Positions 1-6,975 of a stretch of 12,677 nt of DNA are shown piece by piece. This DNA comes from Planctomycetota bacterium (GTDB lineage: Bacteria > Planctomycetota > UBA1135 > GCA-002686595), in assembly GCA_029259675.1 (NCBI GenBank), contig JAJDES010000423.1:1-12677 (forward strand). Reading direction: 5' to 3'. Under the pieces are notes generated by a model, which worked only from the letters and a program-made list of their open reading frames with translations, made no database searches and was not told the origin of the DNA. Position 1 is the stretch's first letter, and every line of letters starts with the position of its first letter. Both the position numbers and the translations under genes were made by a program.

Positions 1-174
1 GCCCCTGAGGTCATTGCACGCGCCCTCGGCTGGACCGTTTGCAAACTTCGCGGTGAAGAGCACCGCTACAATCAAGCCAACCCGGTCAACCACGAACTCG
101 TCGTTTGCCGCCCCGCCATGCGCGAGCAAGTCCTCGCCGCACTTGCCAAAAGCGGTGCACTCGAAGCCAAGTAA
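1..174 (+). CDS. C-terminal end of an unrecognised protein (5'-truncated)
   Basis: An open frame enters from the left edge in frame 1 and stops with TAA at 172-174, giving the last 57 residues of a protein. Visible features are a hydrophobic-aromatic stretch (ALGWTVCKLRGEEHRYNQ), then NPVNHELVVCRP, then a short helix-like end (REQVLAALAKSGALEAK). The alternation of a predicted strand with NHELVV and a final helix would fit the last strand of a Rossmann-type enzyme such as a methyltransferase, but no diagnostic motif is present and I do not assign a family. It converges on the HD-hydrolase gene, whose stop lies 116 bp away; I see no convincing terminator between them. Codon use is GC-rich at third positions, like the rest of the window, which supports real coding. 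Confidence 0.6.
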   Translation, partial: APEVIARALGWTVCKLRGEEHRYNQANPVNHELVVCRPAMREQVLAALAKSGALEAK

Positions 175-290
175 GGCTTTCTTGAAGGCTGCTGCACCCT
201 CAGTCTTTGACGATTTGAGTCGCACGATGCCTTCGCAACCACGGATTCGATCTGCAGCCAAAACCGCAGTGCCTATTCAGGCCGCGCGTT

Positions 291-866
291 TCAGACCTTG
301 GTTTGCGCTTGATCTAGCCTGAGAACGGCCTCGTGCGCCGCTTTCAGGGCGCGACCGAGTTTGGGGTCCACTCGCGCAACCAGTGCATTCACCAAGCGCT
401 TGGCCACGGCCAGGGTGCCCTCGCGGCCACCTCGGAATTGACCCCATATTTCACTGTGATCATCGGCGCACTCAAGCGACGCACGCAGGCTTTGCAAGTT
501 GTGGAGCTTGTCCACGGCCTTGACCGAGGCTGCTTCGGAACTCAGGCCCGGCACCGACGCAATGCCCGCCTCCTTGCGTTCCGCCCACGAGAGGCTTTTG
601 TCTTCGGTCAGCTCGGCGACAATGCTTGCAACGCGCGGACCGAAGTCCTTGCGCAGGCCCTCCAGCGTCCACTCTTCGCAATCCTCGACTATGTCGTGCA
701 AGAGCGCGGCCTGAATGGACACCTCATCAAAGTTCCAGCGGGCCAGCATCAGCGCCATGTGCAACGGATGCACCGAGTAGGGCACGCCCTCTCCACCGCG
801 GCGCCACTGGCCGTCGTGGGCCGTGATGCAAGCGCCGATGGCGCGTTCAATGTCGGCGGAAAACAT
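291..866 (-). CDS. Small HD-domain (p)ppGpp-hydrolase-like protein (SpoT/MESH1 type)
   Basis: This 191-residue protein consists almost wholly of the HD hydrolase domain found at the N-terminus of RelA/SpoT proteins and in stand-alone alarmone hydrolases (MESH1/SAH). Visible signatures are AHDGQWRRGGEGVPYSVHP (residues 16-34, with H33 as the first metal ligand), LLHDIVED (55-62, with H57, D58, E61 and D62), and DKLHNL (119-124, with D119 and N123). The family removes the 3'-pyrophosphate from (p)ppGpp; members can also act on other nucleotides. No synthetase, TGS or ACT domain follows, so it is hydrolase-only in design. The ATG start at 866 has only a weak AGGG upstream. It lies 97 bp downstream of the membrane-protein gene on the same strand and may be its last co-transcribed member or have its own promoter. 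Family assignment is firm; the actual substrate is inference. Confidence 0.85.
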   Translation of the reverse strand: MFSADIERAIGACITAHDGQWRRGGEGVPYSVHPLHMALMLARWNFDEVSIQAALLHDIVEDCEEWTLEGLRKDFGPRVASIVAELTEDKSLSWAERKEAGIASVPGLSSEAASVKAVDKLHNLQSLRASLECADDHSEIWGQFRGGREGTLAVAKRLVNALVARVDPKLGRALKAAHEAVLRLDQAQTKV

Positions 867-963
867 GCTGTGCCCTAAACAGTGTGACTAGTGCGAGCGA
901 ATTTGCTTCGCCGAGCATCGCATTGGCAGTTGCGAGGCCCCGCGAACAAGATCGGACTCGGCC

Positions 964-1815
964 TTAGATCGTCACGCCCAGGGGTTTGATGACCGCGATG
1001 CCGGCGATAAAGGAGAAGATCAACACGCCGACCAAAATTCCACCAATGCCGCCCGGTAAGAAGGACGCGAGAGCGTGGTCCGGGTAGGTCGTGCGCCCGT
1101 AAATCCCAATGCGCTGGAAGGGGGAGCTTGCTTCAAAAAGCTCTTCGCCCGGCCACAGCCAAGCGTTCCAAAAATCGCCCACGCGCTCGGGCTGGAGCAA
1201 TTGCGGTCGCTCGCCGTTCACAAAGAGCGATTTGGTCCCAACTGCGCCACCGCCCGTACGAAATTCGAGTTCCCATTCTCCGGCCGGCACATCCTCAAGA
1301 CGCAAGAAGGCGCGTCCATCCGCAGCGCTGCGCACTAGGGCGGTGCGCGGACTGTTTACGGCCCAATCCGGTCCGACTAGCTCAAGATCTTTGATCTTCG
1401 CCCGATCCGCATCCTTGAACTCGACCACCAGGGAGATGCTCTCTCCGGCGGGCAGGGGTTCGAAGGCGTAGCGCACCACCAGTTGCGAAAGCAGCAGCAC
1501 AAACGGAATCGAAAGCGGAATGAAGGGCAGGATGTTCAGACTGATGTAGATGAAGTTGTATCCGAGCACCTTCAACACAGCCTTGCCCACCACGACCAAG
1601 TCATCCTGGTAAATGCGGATCTCGATCATGTGCCCTTTGATCTTGTCCTTGGCCGCCGCAATCCCCTTCTGGTAGCTGATGTACTTGAAGATGAACAGGC
1701 CCAGGATCCCGAATAGGGCACTGAGCACGGCCAGGGCCGTCAGCGGTCCAAACCATTCGAGGGGCGCTAGGACAACGTCGAAGACGCCGGTGGTGAGACT
1801 GTTCAGAGCGTTCAT
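964..1815 (-). CDS. Membrane protein of unknown function, three TM segments, EMC3/TMCO1-like layout
   Basis: The 283-residue protein has hydrophobic segments at about 24-44, 88-113 and 256-277. Between the first two is a charged, amphipathic stretch (about 48-87: YQKGIAAAKDKIKGHMIEIR and onward). Between the second and third is a roughly 140-residue soluble, beta-rich domain (114-255) that looks like an extracytoplasmic or Ig-like fold, with GEWELEFRTGG at about 179-189. TM, charged helical hairpin, TM, TM is the layout of Oxa1-superfamily proteins such as archaeal DUF106, EMC3 and TMCO1, and the KDKIKGHMIEIRIYQDD stretch recalls them. That similarity is judged by eye and is only suggestive. 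I do not recognise a catalytic motif. It follows the RHH gene (153 bp gap) and the two phosphodiesterases on the same strand, so a role in the same envelope process is inferred. The ATG at 1815 gives an N-terminus that fits the family layout; there is no clear Shine-Dalgarno. Confidence 0.75.
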   Translation of the reverse strand: MNALNSLTTGVFDVVLAPLEWFGPLTALAVLSALFGILGLFIFKYISYQKGIAAAKDKIKGHMIEIRIYQDDLVVVGKAVLKVLGYNFIYISLNILPFIPLSIPFVLLLSQLVVRYAFEPLPAGESISLVVEFKDADRAKIKDLELVGPDWAVNSPRTALVRSAADGRAFLRLEDVPAGEWELEFRTGGGAVGTKSLFVNGERPQLLQPERVGDFWNAWLWPGEELFEASSPFQRIGIYGRTTYPDHALASFLPGGIGGILVGVLIFSFIAGIAVIKPLGVTI

Positions 1816-1968
1816 TTGTGCGTCGAGCTCGTTCGGAATGGACTTCCGAGGGTTCGGCGAAGGGGCTGGATTTTCGTTGTACCGAACGCGGCTCGCCTCA
1901 CCAAATATCGCCTTTCCATGGCGAAGATTGATGAATAAGCCGGGCTGGGCTTGGGGATTATTGTCGCG

Positions 1969-2169
1969 TTAGCTGATGTAGCCGAGTCCGCGAAGCTTCT
2001 CAGTGATGTCATCGTCCGAATCGCCGGCCTCTTCAAACTGGGCCAATTCCTTTTCGATGACGTGGGTAATGAACTCTTCGTGGGAGGCGTAGCCGGCAAC
2101 TTCGGCGATTTGCTTTGCGCGCTCCAACAGGTCCTTGTCCAACTTGATTTTGTTTCCGCTGCCAAACAT
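1969..2169 (-). CDS. Small ribbon-helix-helix protein with C-terminal LRGLGYIS tail
   Basis: This is a 66-residue protein. Residues 7-45 (KIKLDKDLLERAKQIAEVAG, then YASHEEFITHVIEKELAQF) fit a ribbon-helix-helix fold: a short amphipathic strand with alternating K/L residues, helix A, a turn, and helix B. Such proteins usually bind DNA as dimers in the CopG/MetJ/Arc superfamily. An acidic linker (EEAGDSDDD) leads to the tail EKLRGLGYIS, which matches the end of the other RHH protein in this window (LKNLGYL). An AAAGG-like Shine-Dalgarno lies about 8 nt before the ATG at 2169. It sits 76 bp downstream of the second phosphodiesterase and 153 bp upstream of the membrane-protein gene, all on one strand. 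It may regulate this cluster or work as a protein-protein adaptor; no partner toxin gene is adjacent, so I do not call it an antitoxin. Confidence 0.8.
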   Translation of the reverse strand: MFGSGNKIKLDKDLLERAKQIAEVAGYASHEEFITHVIEKELAQFEEAGDSDDDITEKLRGLGYIS

Positions 2170-2245
2170 GGTCTTGCCTTTCGTATTGCTTTTTGAAGTG
2201 TGCGTCCAGCGCGCCTGAAAGCGGCTGGATGAATGCTGCTTGGTG

Positions 2246-4474
2246 CTAGTTCGACTTCGAGTGCACCAAAACGGGATGCCCCTGCATCTTCGGGTTCGGC
2301 TCCAGGCCGTAGAACTTGAGGATCTCCACCGTCAGGTCTTCCAACCGGTGATCTCCCTCGCGCAGGGGTAAATTCGAGGCCAGGGTTCCAGCGACCACTT
2401 CGGGCGCCATCAGGTGGCTACCCGCAAAGGTACCACCCATATTGTCCTGAAGGATGTTGACCGGGATGCGGCCCGCACTGGAAGGGTCAGAGTTGCCGTA
2501 GCCGTAGTTGAAACCGACCAAGAGATCGGGCGAGTCGCTGATGCGGTCGCCGGTGTAGATATCTTGGGGGCGATCAGCATGCAGGATGACCGGCTTGCCG
2601 TTCTTGGGGTCGATGATTTTCTCGAGCTTGGCTTTGATTTCGCTCACCAACTCGGCGTGCTCGGCTCCGGGCTCGACAATACCGCTCTCATCGACATCCT
2701 CCGTCGCCGGATTGTCGAGTTCGCGCCCCTTCAAGTTGATGTAGAGGCCGTTGAATCCCATGCCGTAAGCGCGTGTCTTGCTCCAATCAACCGCGCTCAT
2801 GATCTCCATCTTTTTGAAAGCGGGATCCGTTTTGGCCAGCTCGCGTGAGTACTCGCGAATGACTTGATTTCCGTCGTCATCCAGAACGGGGTTCCCGTCC
2901 TCGTCTTTGACGACCTCCGGATCCTTGAGGACCAGGTAGCCATTCTCAAGCAGCCACGTATTCAAGCTGAACTCGCGGTGGTAGGGAGCGAAACCGTGAT
3001 CACTCATGACGACCAGGGGAGTCTCATCACCCAGTCGCGCGCGCAATTTGCCCAACACCGGATCGATCTTGAGAATCACATCCAAAGTGATGTCCTTCCA
3101 AGAGCTTCCTTCGCGGCCGGTGAAATGCTCGGAATTTCCTGCAGCAATCGCGGGGTCGTGATCGGGGTGATCCTCGTCGGCGTGACGCCAAAGCATGTGA
3201 CTGGTTAGGTCCACCGTGGAGAAGTAGAAGAAGAGAAAGCCTCCGTCTTCGTTTTCGATGTACGAGTCCAATGCGTGGTCCAACATGCGCACGCGCTCGT
3301 TGTAAACCAAGTTCTCTTGATCGGCGAACTCATCCACACTCAACAACTCTGACTTGAGGGCGTTGACGTCTTCCGCCATGCCCTGGGTGTAGTAACGACC
3401 GATTTCCTTGGCGAGTTCCGCGCTGGCGTCGCCGGGGGCGGAAATGTCCATGATCGGCGCTTCGGGGTCGATGTTGACGGCCGAAGCGTAAAGCTCGATC
3501 ACCGGATCGGTTTTGCGCAGATAGAAACGAACGATGCCGGTGGCATCCATCGAGCCGAAATCCGGCAATTGCATGTCAAAGCTGACTCCGAGGAAGTCGC
3601 TCCATTCGCCGGGCGCGATCACGGCAACTTCGCTGCCGGTATCCACCGCCACATGACCCGCTGCCTCGTCAACATAGAAGACAAGTCGCGCTTTGCTGTG
3701 GGGGTCACCCTTCTTGTACGGATTGGGCGGGCCCTCGAGGGTTGCGGCAAATTTGCCGTCGCCCTCTTCGCGCATGATGACGAGCTTCTTGTAGGTCTCG
3801 CGCGACTTAGCGAGCGGGTCGTTGGTAAAGACCGTGCACTCGCCGTAGGCCGAATCCAAAGCCGGCGTAAGCATGCCGGGAATCGACACGCCCATGGAGG
3901 GCTCCGGCGGAATGTTGATCGGCATGCGCCAAACACTGGCGGGCACACCCGCATCCATCAGTGTGGTCCAAAAAGCTTGACCGCTGCGGTTGGGGTCGCC
4001 GCCTTCCCCCGGCAATGGAAACTTCCAATCGCCCCAAAGATCAAAGTTGCTCGCCGTACTCGGTGTCAGCGTTCCGATTAGCGGTCCGCGCGTCATCGGA
4101 TCGCGATGCAGGAAGTCGAAGATGCCGTGGCCGCCGGGGTTGTAGCCGGTAATGAAATTGGACCAAGCAACCGGGCTCTGCGGCGGTGTTGCCGTACCCA
4201 GGGAGGCGATGCCGCTCCTGGAAGCCAACCACTGAAAGTTCTTGGTGCGCTCGGGGAAGCGATCTATGGCTTCGTTCAGGATGTCCGGGTCGAGCCCGTC
4301 AATACCGAGAAAGACCAGGCGCGGGTATGTGGTTTCCGGCAATACCGGCGCCGCACTTGCACGTGCAGCCGCGCCGGCATAGGGATCTTTGTTGGCGCCT
4401 TTGAAGACGACGGCCATCGGCATTCCGATCAAGAGCCCCAGAGCGGGGTAAACGGTCCAACGCGGAATGATCAC
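2246..4474 (-). CDS. Membrane-anchored AlkP-superfamily phosphodiesterase/phosphohydrolase (COG3379-like), second of a pair
   Basis: The start chosen is GTG at 4474, which overlaps the upstream stop by 4 bp (GTGA), giving 742 residues. A longer in-frame reading to 4747 only shadows the upstream gene. An N-terminal hydrophobic anchor (8-24) is followed by an exported catalytic domain. The two-metal site is visible: D59 in FLGIDGLDPD, probable nucleophile S100 in PPQSPVAWSNFITG, D422 and H426 in STVDLTSHMLW, D492/H493 in MSDHGF, and H687 in AGSHLMAPE. The order and spacing match type I phosphodiesterase/nucleotide pyrophosphatase (PF01663)-type enzymes in the AlkP superfamily. A large insertion (about 130-400) lies between nucleophile and second metal site, as in predicted phosphohydrolase/phosphomutase members. 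Residues 523-539 carry two tandem DxDGN segments, an unusual acidic insert. The substrate cannot be read from sequence; a phosphate diester or monoester at the envelope is inferred. It forms a translationally coupled pair with its paralogue upstream. Confidence 0.88.
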   Translation of the reverse strand: MIIPRWTVYPALGLLIGMPMAVVFKGANKDPYAGAAARASAAPVLPETTYPRLVFLGIDGLDPDILNEAIDRFPERTKNFQWLASRSGIASLGTATPPQSPVAWSNFITGYNPGGHGIFDFLHRDPMTRGPLIGTLTPSTASNFDLWGDWKFPLPGEGGDPNRSGQAFWTTLMDAGVPASVWRMPINIPPEPSMGVSIPGMLTPALDSAYGECTVFTNDPLAKSRETYKKLVIMREEGDGKFAATLEGPPNPYKKGDPHSKARLVFYVDEAAGHVAVDTGSEVAVIAPGEWSDFLGVSFDMQLPDFGSMDATGIVRFYLRKTDPVIELYASAVNIDPEAPIMDISAPGDASAELAKEIGRYYTQGMAEDVNALKSELLSVDEFADQENLVYNERVRMLDHALDSYIENEDGGFLFFYFSTVDLTSHMLWRHADEDHPDHDPAIAAGNSEHFTGREGSSWKDITLDVILKIDPVLGKLRARLGDETPLVVMSDHGFAPYHREFSLNTWLLENGYLVLKDPEVVKDEDGNPVLDDDGNQVIREYSRELAKTDPAFKKMEIMSAVDWSKTRAYGMGFNGLYINLKGRELDNPATEDVDESGIVEPGAEHAELVSEIKAKLEKIIDPKNGKPVILHADRPQDIYTGDRISDSPDLLVGFNYGYGNSDPSSAGRIPVNILQDNMGGTFAGSHLMAPEVVAGTLASNLPLREGDHRLEDLTVEILKFYGLEPNPKMQGHPVLVHSKSN

Positions 4475-6606
4475 GAGCTCACCTTGTCCTTCTTTACCTT
4501 GGAGCCGGCAGCGCCCTTGCGTTCGCCAAAGAAGGGCGTGCCCTCCATGTAGCGCGGTGCAGGAATTCCAAACAGATCGAGCGCAGTCGGAGCGATGTCC
4601 ATGATGTTGGGCGTCTCGGTGTTGATCTCGCGATTGCACCAGAAAACGCCGGGTACCAAGCGCGGATCGACGCAGTGATCGCCCGACCAGGACTTGGTGT
4701 TGTCCGTAAAGATCCCCTCGGAGACGGCGCCCGTTGCGCAATCCCACGAGTGGCGATAACCCTTCTCATAGCCGAGCAGGATTTCCGGCGCCATATCGGC
4801 ATAGGGTCCGCTGTGAAGCTTCTTGGTCAGGAAGGCTTCCTTGACCACGGACTCGCCGGTGGCGGGATCCTGAAGAGCTTCCAGCTTGCCCTTGATCTCT
4901 GCACAAAGCGCATCCATCTCGGGGCCTTCGGAAACAATGCCGTGGGCCTCGCGACCCTTGCGGTTGATGAAGATGCCGGTCAAGCCGAGCGTAAAGGCCT
5001 TGGTCTTCTCCCAGTCGATGTTCTGGAACCAATCCCCGGAAGTCGTGCCTTCCTTGAGCGCCAAGTAGCCCTCGTCGCGCAACCAACTGTTCATGTTGCA
5101 GCCGCGCTTAAAGTTGCAGAAGCCGTGGTCGGAAATGACCATCAGGACGGTGTCCTTCTCGTCGCCGATCTTCTCGCGAATCTCCACCAAGAAGTCATCC
5201 ATCTTCTTGTAGGTGTCGCGAATGACGTTCTTGTGCACTTCGATGTCCTTGCCCTCGTTGGCCGGGTGATCCGGCTCAAGGTAGCGGTAGAACATGTGGC
5301 TGATGCGATCGGTCGTATCGAAGACGCAGGTGATGAAACCCTTCTTGGTCTTCTCGATCGTGTCCCAGAGCATCTTCTTGCGCTCTTCGAAAATGAGCAT
5401 GGCTTGCTTGTAGAAAGCCTCCTCATCCACGACGCGCTCGTTCAATGCCCAGGTGTCCTCCGCAAGTCCGAGCGTCGCGTAGGGACCCTGCAACTTGGCC
5501 AAGTAAATCGAGTACACAAAGGGATGCGAGATCGGCAAAGCCGGGCTGCCCGGATCGATATTGATCGGGGTGACGTAGATCTCAACATCCTTGTCGTCCC
5601 ACGTTTGAATGTACAGCCGAGCGATGCCCTGCATGCCGCTGAAGGGCACGACCATCCAAGGCGTGTACTCGCGGAAGCCAACGGTGACGGTTTCCTTGTC
5701 GACCGTAATCTTGGCCTTGCGCGTCGCATCGTCGAATTCGACAGAGAACGGGCACTTGAGCGGCGACTTGTCGGGGCCGGCCGGACCGGTGAGCTTGGAT
5801 TCGACGCGATTGCCGCTGCGACGAATCTGATACTGCTGGCCACCGATGTGCTGACCGGCGGGACGGCTCTTGGTCGAGTAGAAGGAGAAGGAACCTTGGG
5901 TGCCCTGGATGTCCGGCACGCACATGCCCGAAAGCAAGGTTCCGTTTTTGAAGCTCTGCGGCGGGAAAGTAATCGGCACGCGCACGATTGAAGACCAAAC
6001 GCGGTTCTCGCCAAGAATCTTCCAGAAGGGCTGACTCTTTTGGTTGCTCTTGTACTCAGCCTTCTTGCCCATCGGAATTTGGGCGAAGCCGAGGTTGAGC
6101 GTCTTGGGCAAGGTGACCAAGTCCGCCGACGACAGGACCGGCATGTAGGAACATGGGTCGCGCGTCAGGAAATCGTAGATGTTGTGGCGCGAGGCATCGA
6201 CGCCGGTTGCATAGCTCGACCATGCAACTGGAGAAATCGAAGGAAAGGCCGTTGCCAGTTCGCGGAAGCAACCCTGTTCCTCAAGCGCCTTGAAATTCGG
6301 CATCAAGCCCTCGGCACTGAAGCGTTTGGCCAGCCCCGGATCGAATCCGTCGAGACCGACAACGATCACGCGCTTGACCTTGGCCTTGTAGGGATTGCGC
6401 GAAATCATCAAACGCACAACGGCCTTGAGCGGCCAAATGAGCACGATGCCGAAGGCGAGGGCGAAGGTGCCGAGCAGCACCATCACGCTACCGGCAGCGG
6501 CAAAGCCCACGCCGGGGCCGATGTAGGCAAGGGAAGGATTCGCCAGCAGAGCGAGTACCAGGGTCAGGCAAACGCCGCGGCGGAGGAATCGACAGGTTCG
6601 GGACAT
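4471..6606 (-). CDS. Membrane-anchored AlkP-superfamily phosphodiesterase/phosphohydrolase (COG3379-like), first of a pair
   Basis: This 711-residue protein has two N-terminal hydrophobic segments (about 11-28 and 37-60) joined by the motif AYIGPGVGFAAAGS (27-40), then an AlkP-superfamily domain. Active-site residues are D86 in VVGLDGFDPG, nucleophile candidate S125 in FPSISPVAWSSYATG, D433 and H437 in DTTDRISHMFY, D493/H494 in ISDHGF, and H644 in SGDHCVDP. The layout parallels the downstream gene throughout (FWxxL, VxRxPIxxPP, INIDP and NxWLxxxGYLxLK also recur), so the two are tandem paralogues of long divergence. Predicted activity is metal-dependent hydrolysis of a phosphoester; the substrate is unknown. 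The C-terminus is lysine-rich (KVKKDKVSS). The ATG at 6606 has no clear Shine-Dalgarno. The gene starts 240 bp downstream of a terminator-like hairpin, so it probably opens its own transcription unit. Its last bases overlap the next gene's GTG. Confidence 0.88.
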   Translation of the reverse strand: MSRTCRFLRRGVCLTLVLALLANPSLAYIGPGVGFAAAGSVMVLLGTFALAFGIVLIWPLKAVVRLMISRNPYKAKVKRVIVVGLDGFDPGLAKRFSAEGLMPNFKALEEQGCFRELATAFPSISPVAWSSYATGVDASRHNIYDFLTRDPCSYMPVLSSADLVTLPKTLNLGFAQIPMGKKAEYKSNQKSQPFWKILGENRVWSSIVRVPITFPPQSFKNGTLLSGMCVPDIQGTQGSFSFYSTKSRPAGQHIGGQQYQIRRSGNRVESKLTGPAGPDKSPLKCPFSVEFDDATRKAKITVDKETVTVGFREYTPWMVVPFSGMQGIARLYIQTWDDKDVEIYVTPINIDPGSPALPISHPFVYSIYLAKLQGPYATLGLAEDTWALNERVVDEEAFYKQAMLIFEERKKMLWDTIEKTKKGFITCVFDTTDRISHMFYRYLEPDHPANEGKDIEVHKNVIRDTYKKMDDFLVEIREKIGDEKDTVLMVISDHGFCNFKRGCNMNSWLRDEGYLALKEGTTSGDWFQNIDWEKTKAFTLGLTGIFINRKGREAHGIVSEGPEMDALCAEIKGKLEALQDPATGESVVKEAFLTKKLHSGPYADMAPEILLGYEKGYRHSWDCATGAVSEGIFTDNTKSWSGDHCVDPRLVPGVFWCNREINTETPNIMDIAPTALDLFGIPAPRYMEGTPFFGERKGAAGSKVKKDKVSS

Positions 6607-6667
6607 GCTCGTGAGCTGTGTGGGCGATCAAGCAAATGGCTTTGCCTGGATGGCCTTGGGGTCAGTT

Positions 6668-6688
6668 GGCCGCATGGACGGTGCGGCC
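6668..6688 (-). repeat. Leader hairpin, 7-bp perfect inverted repeat
   Basis: GGCCGCA (6668-6674) and TGCGGCC (6682-6688) form a perfect 7-bp stem with a 7-nt loop, 61 bp upstream of the ATG of the first phosphodiesterase. No T-run follows it on the minus strand, so it is not a terminator. It could influence mRNA stability or be a dyad binding site; in GC-rich sequence a stem of this size can also arise by chance. Confidence 0.35.
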
Positions 6689-6845
6689 CAGTTGAGGGGC
6701 GGTGACTGAAGCCGGACGGCGAACAGAGAGGATTTGCTGACGTAGGGGTATCGGCCGCGGAGGAGAAGGGCCGTTGGTACCATCGGCGCGGTGGGGCAAG
6801 TGTCTGGAGCCCGCCCTGGATGCTTTCCACGCACACCGAGCCCTG

Positions 6846-6873
6846 AAAAAACAGGCCGAGGATTGTACGGCCT
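6846..6873 (-). terminator. Rho-independent terminator of the M14 peptidase gene
   Basis: Read on the minus strand, AGGCCG (6873-6868), a 9-nt loop and CGGCCT (6858-6853) form a perfect 6-bp GC-rich stem, followed by one G and six T residues (6851-6846). This is the classic intrinsic-terminator layout. It lies about 100 bp after the stop of the M14 peptidase gene, ahead of the phosphodiesterase pair. Confidence 0.75.
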
Positions 6874-6975
6874 CGAACCCCAAATGGTGGCAGGTAGCCG
6901 AACTCTCGGAGTGAGATGCAAGCTCCAATCAGCCGGCGCCCAGGGCGGTGCGGCCATCTCGGCCCCCGGTTTCGC

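Larger units (their letters stand above)
6607..6975. other. 369-bp intergenic region upstream of the phosphodiesterase pair
   Basis: No gene is supported here; short open frames on the minus strand are arginine/proline/serine-rich and lack any recognisable domain. The region holds a minus-strand intrinsic terminator (6846-6873) for the M14 peptidase gene and a hairpin (6668-6688) in the likely leader of the phosphodiesterase pair. The promoter for that pair should lie between about 6845 and 6690, but I see no sequence close to sigma-70 consensus. Confidence 0.6.

Noticed and set aside
897..911. Small hairpin GCGAA/TTCGC as a terminator for the membrane-protein gene
   Set aside because: The 5-bp stem has no T-run after it on the minus strand and lies close to the expected promoter of the HD gene.
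1969..2169. Antitoxin of a toxin-antitoxin pair
   Set aside because: The RHH fold invites this call, but the neighbouring genes are a phosphodiesterase and a membrane protein, neither a known small toxin, and the spacing (76 and 153 bp) is not that of a typical TA operon.
4475..4747. 91-residue N-terminal extension of the second phosphodiesterase
   Set aside because: It is arginine/histidine-rich, lies wholly within the upstream gene in another frame, and the GTG at 4474 gives a normal membrane anchor and a 4-bp coupling overlap.
4675..5991. Long plus-strand open frame (438 codons) opposite the first phosphodiesterase
   Set aside because: Antisense shadow; the minus-strand frame has the full AlkP metal-site motif set and the plus-strand frame has none.
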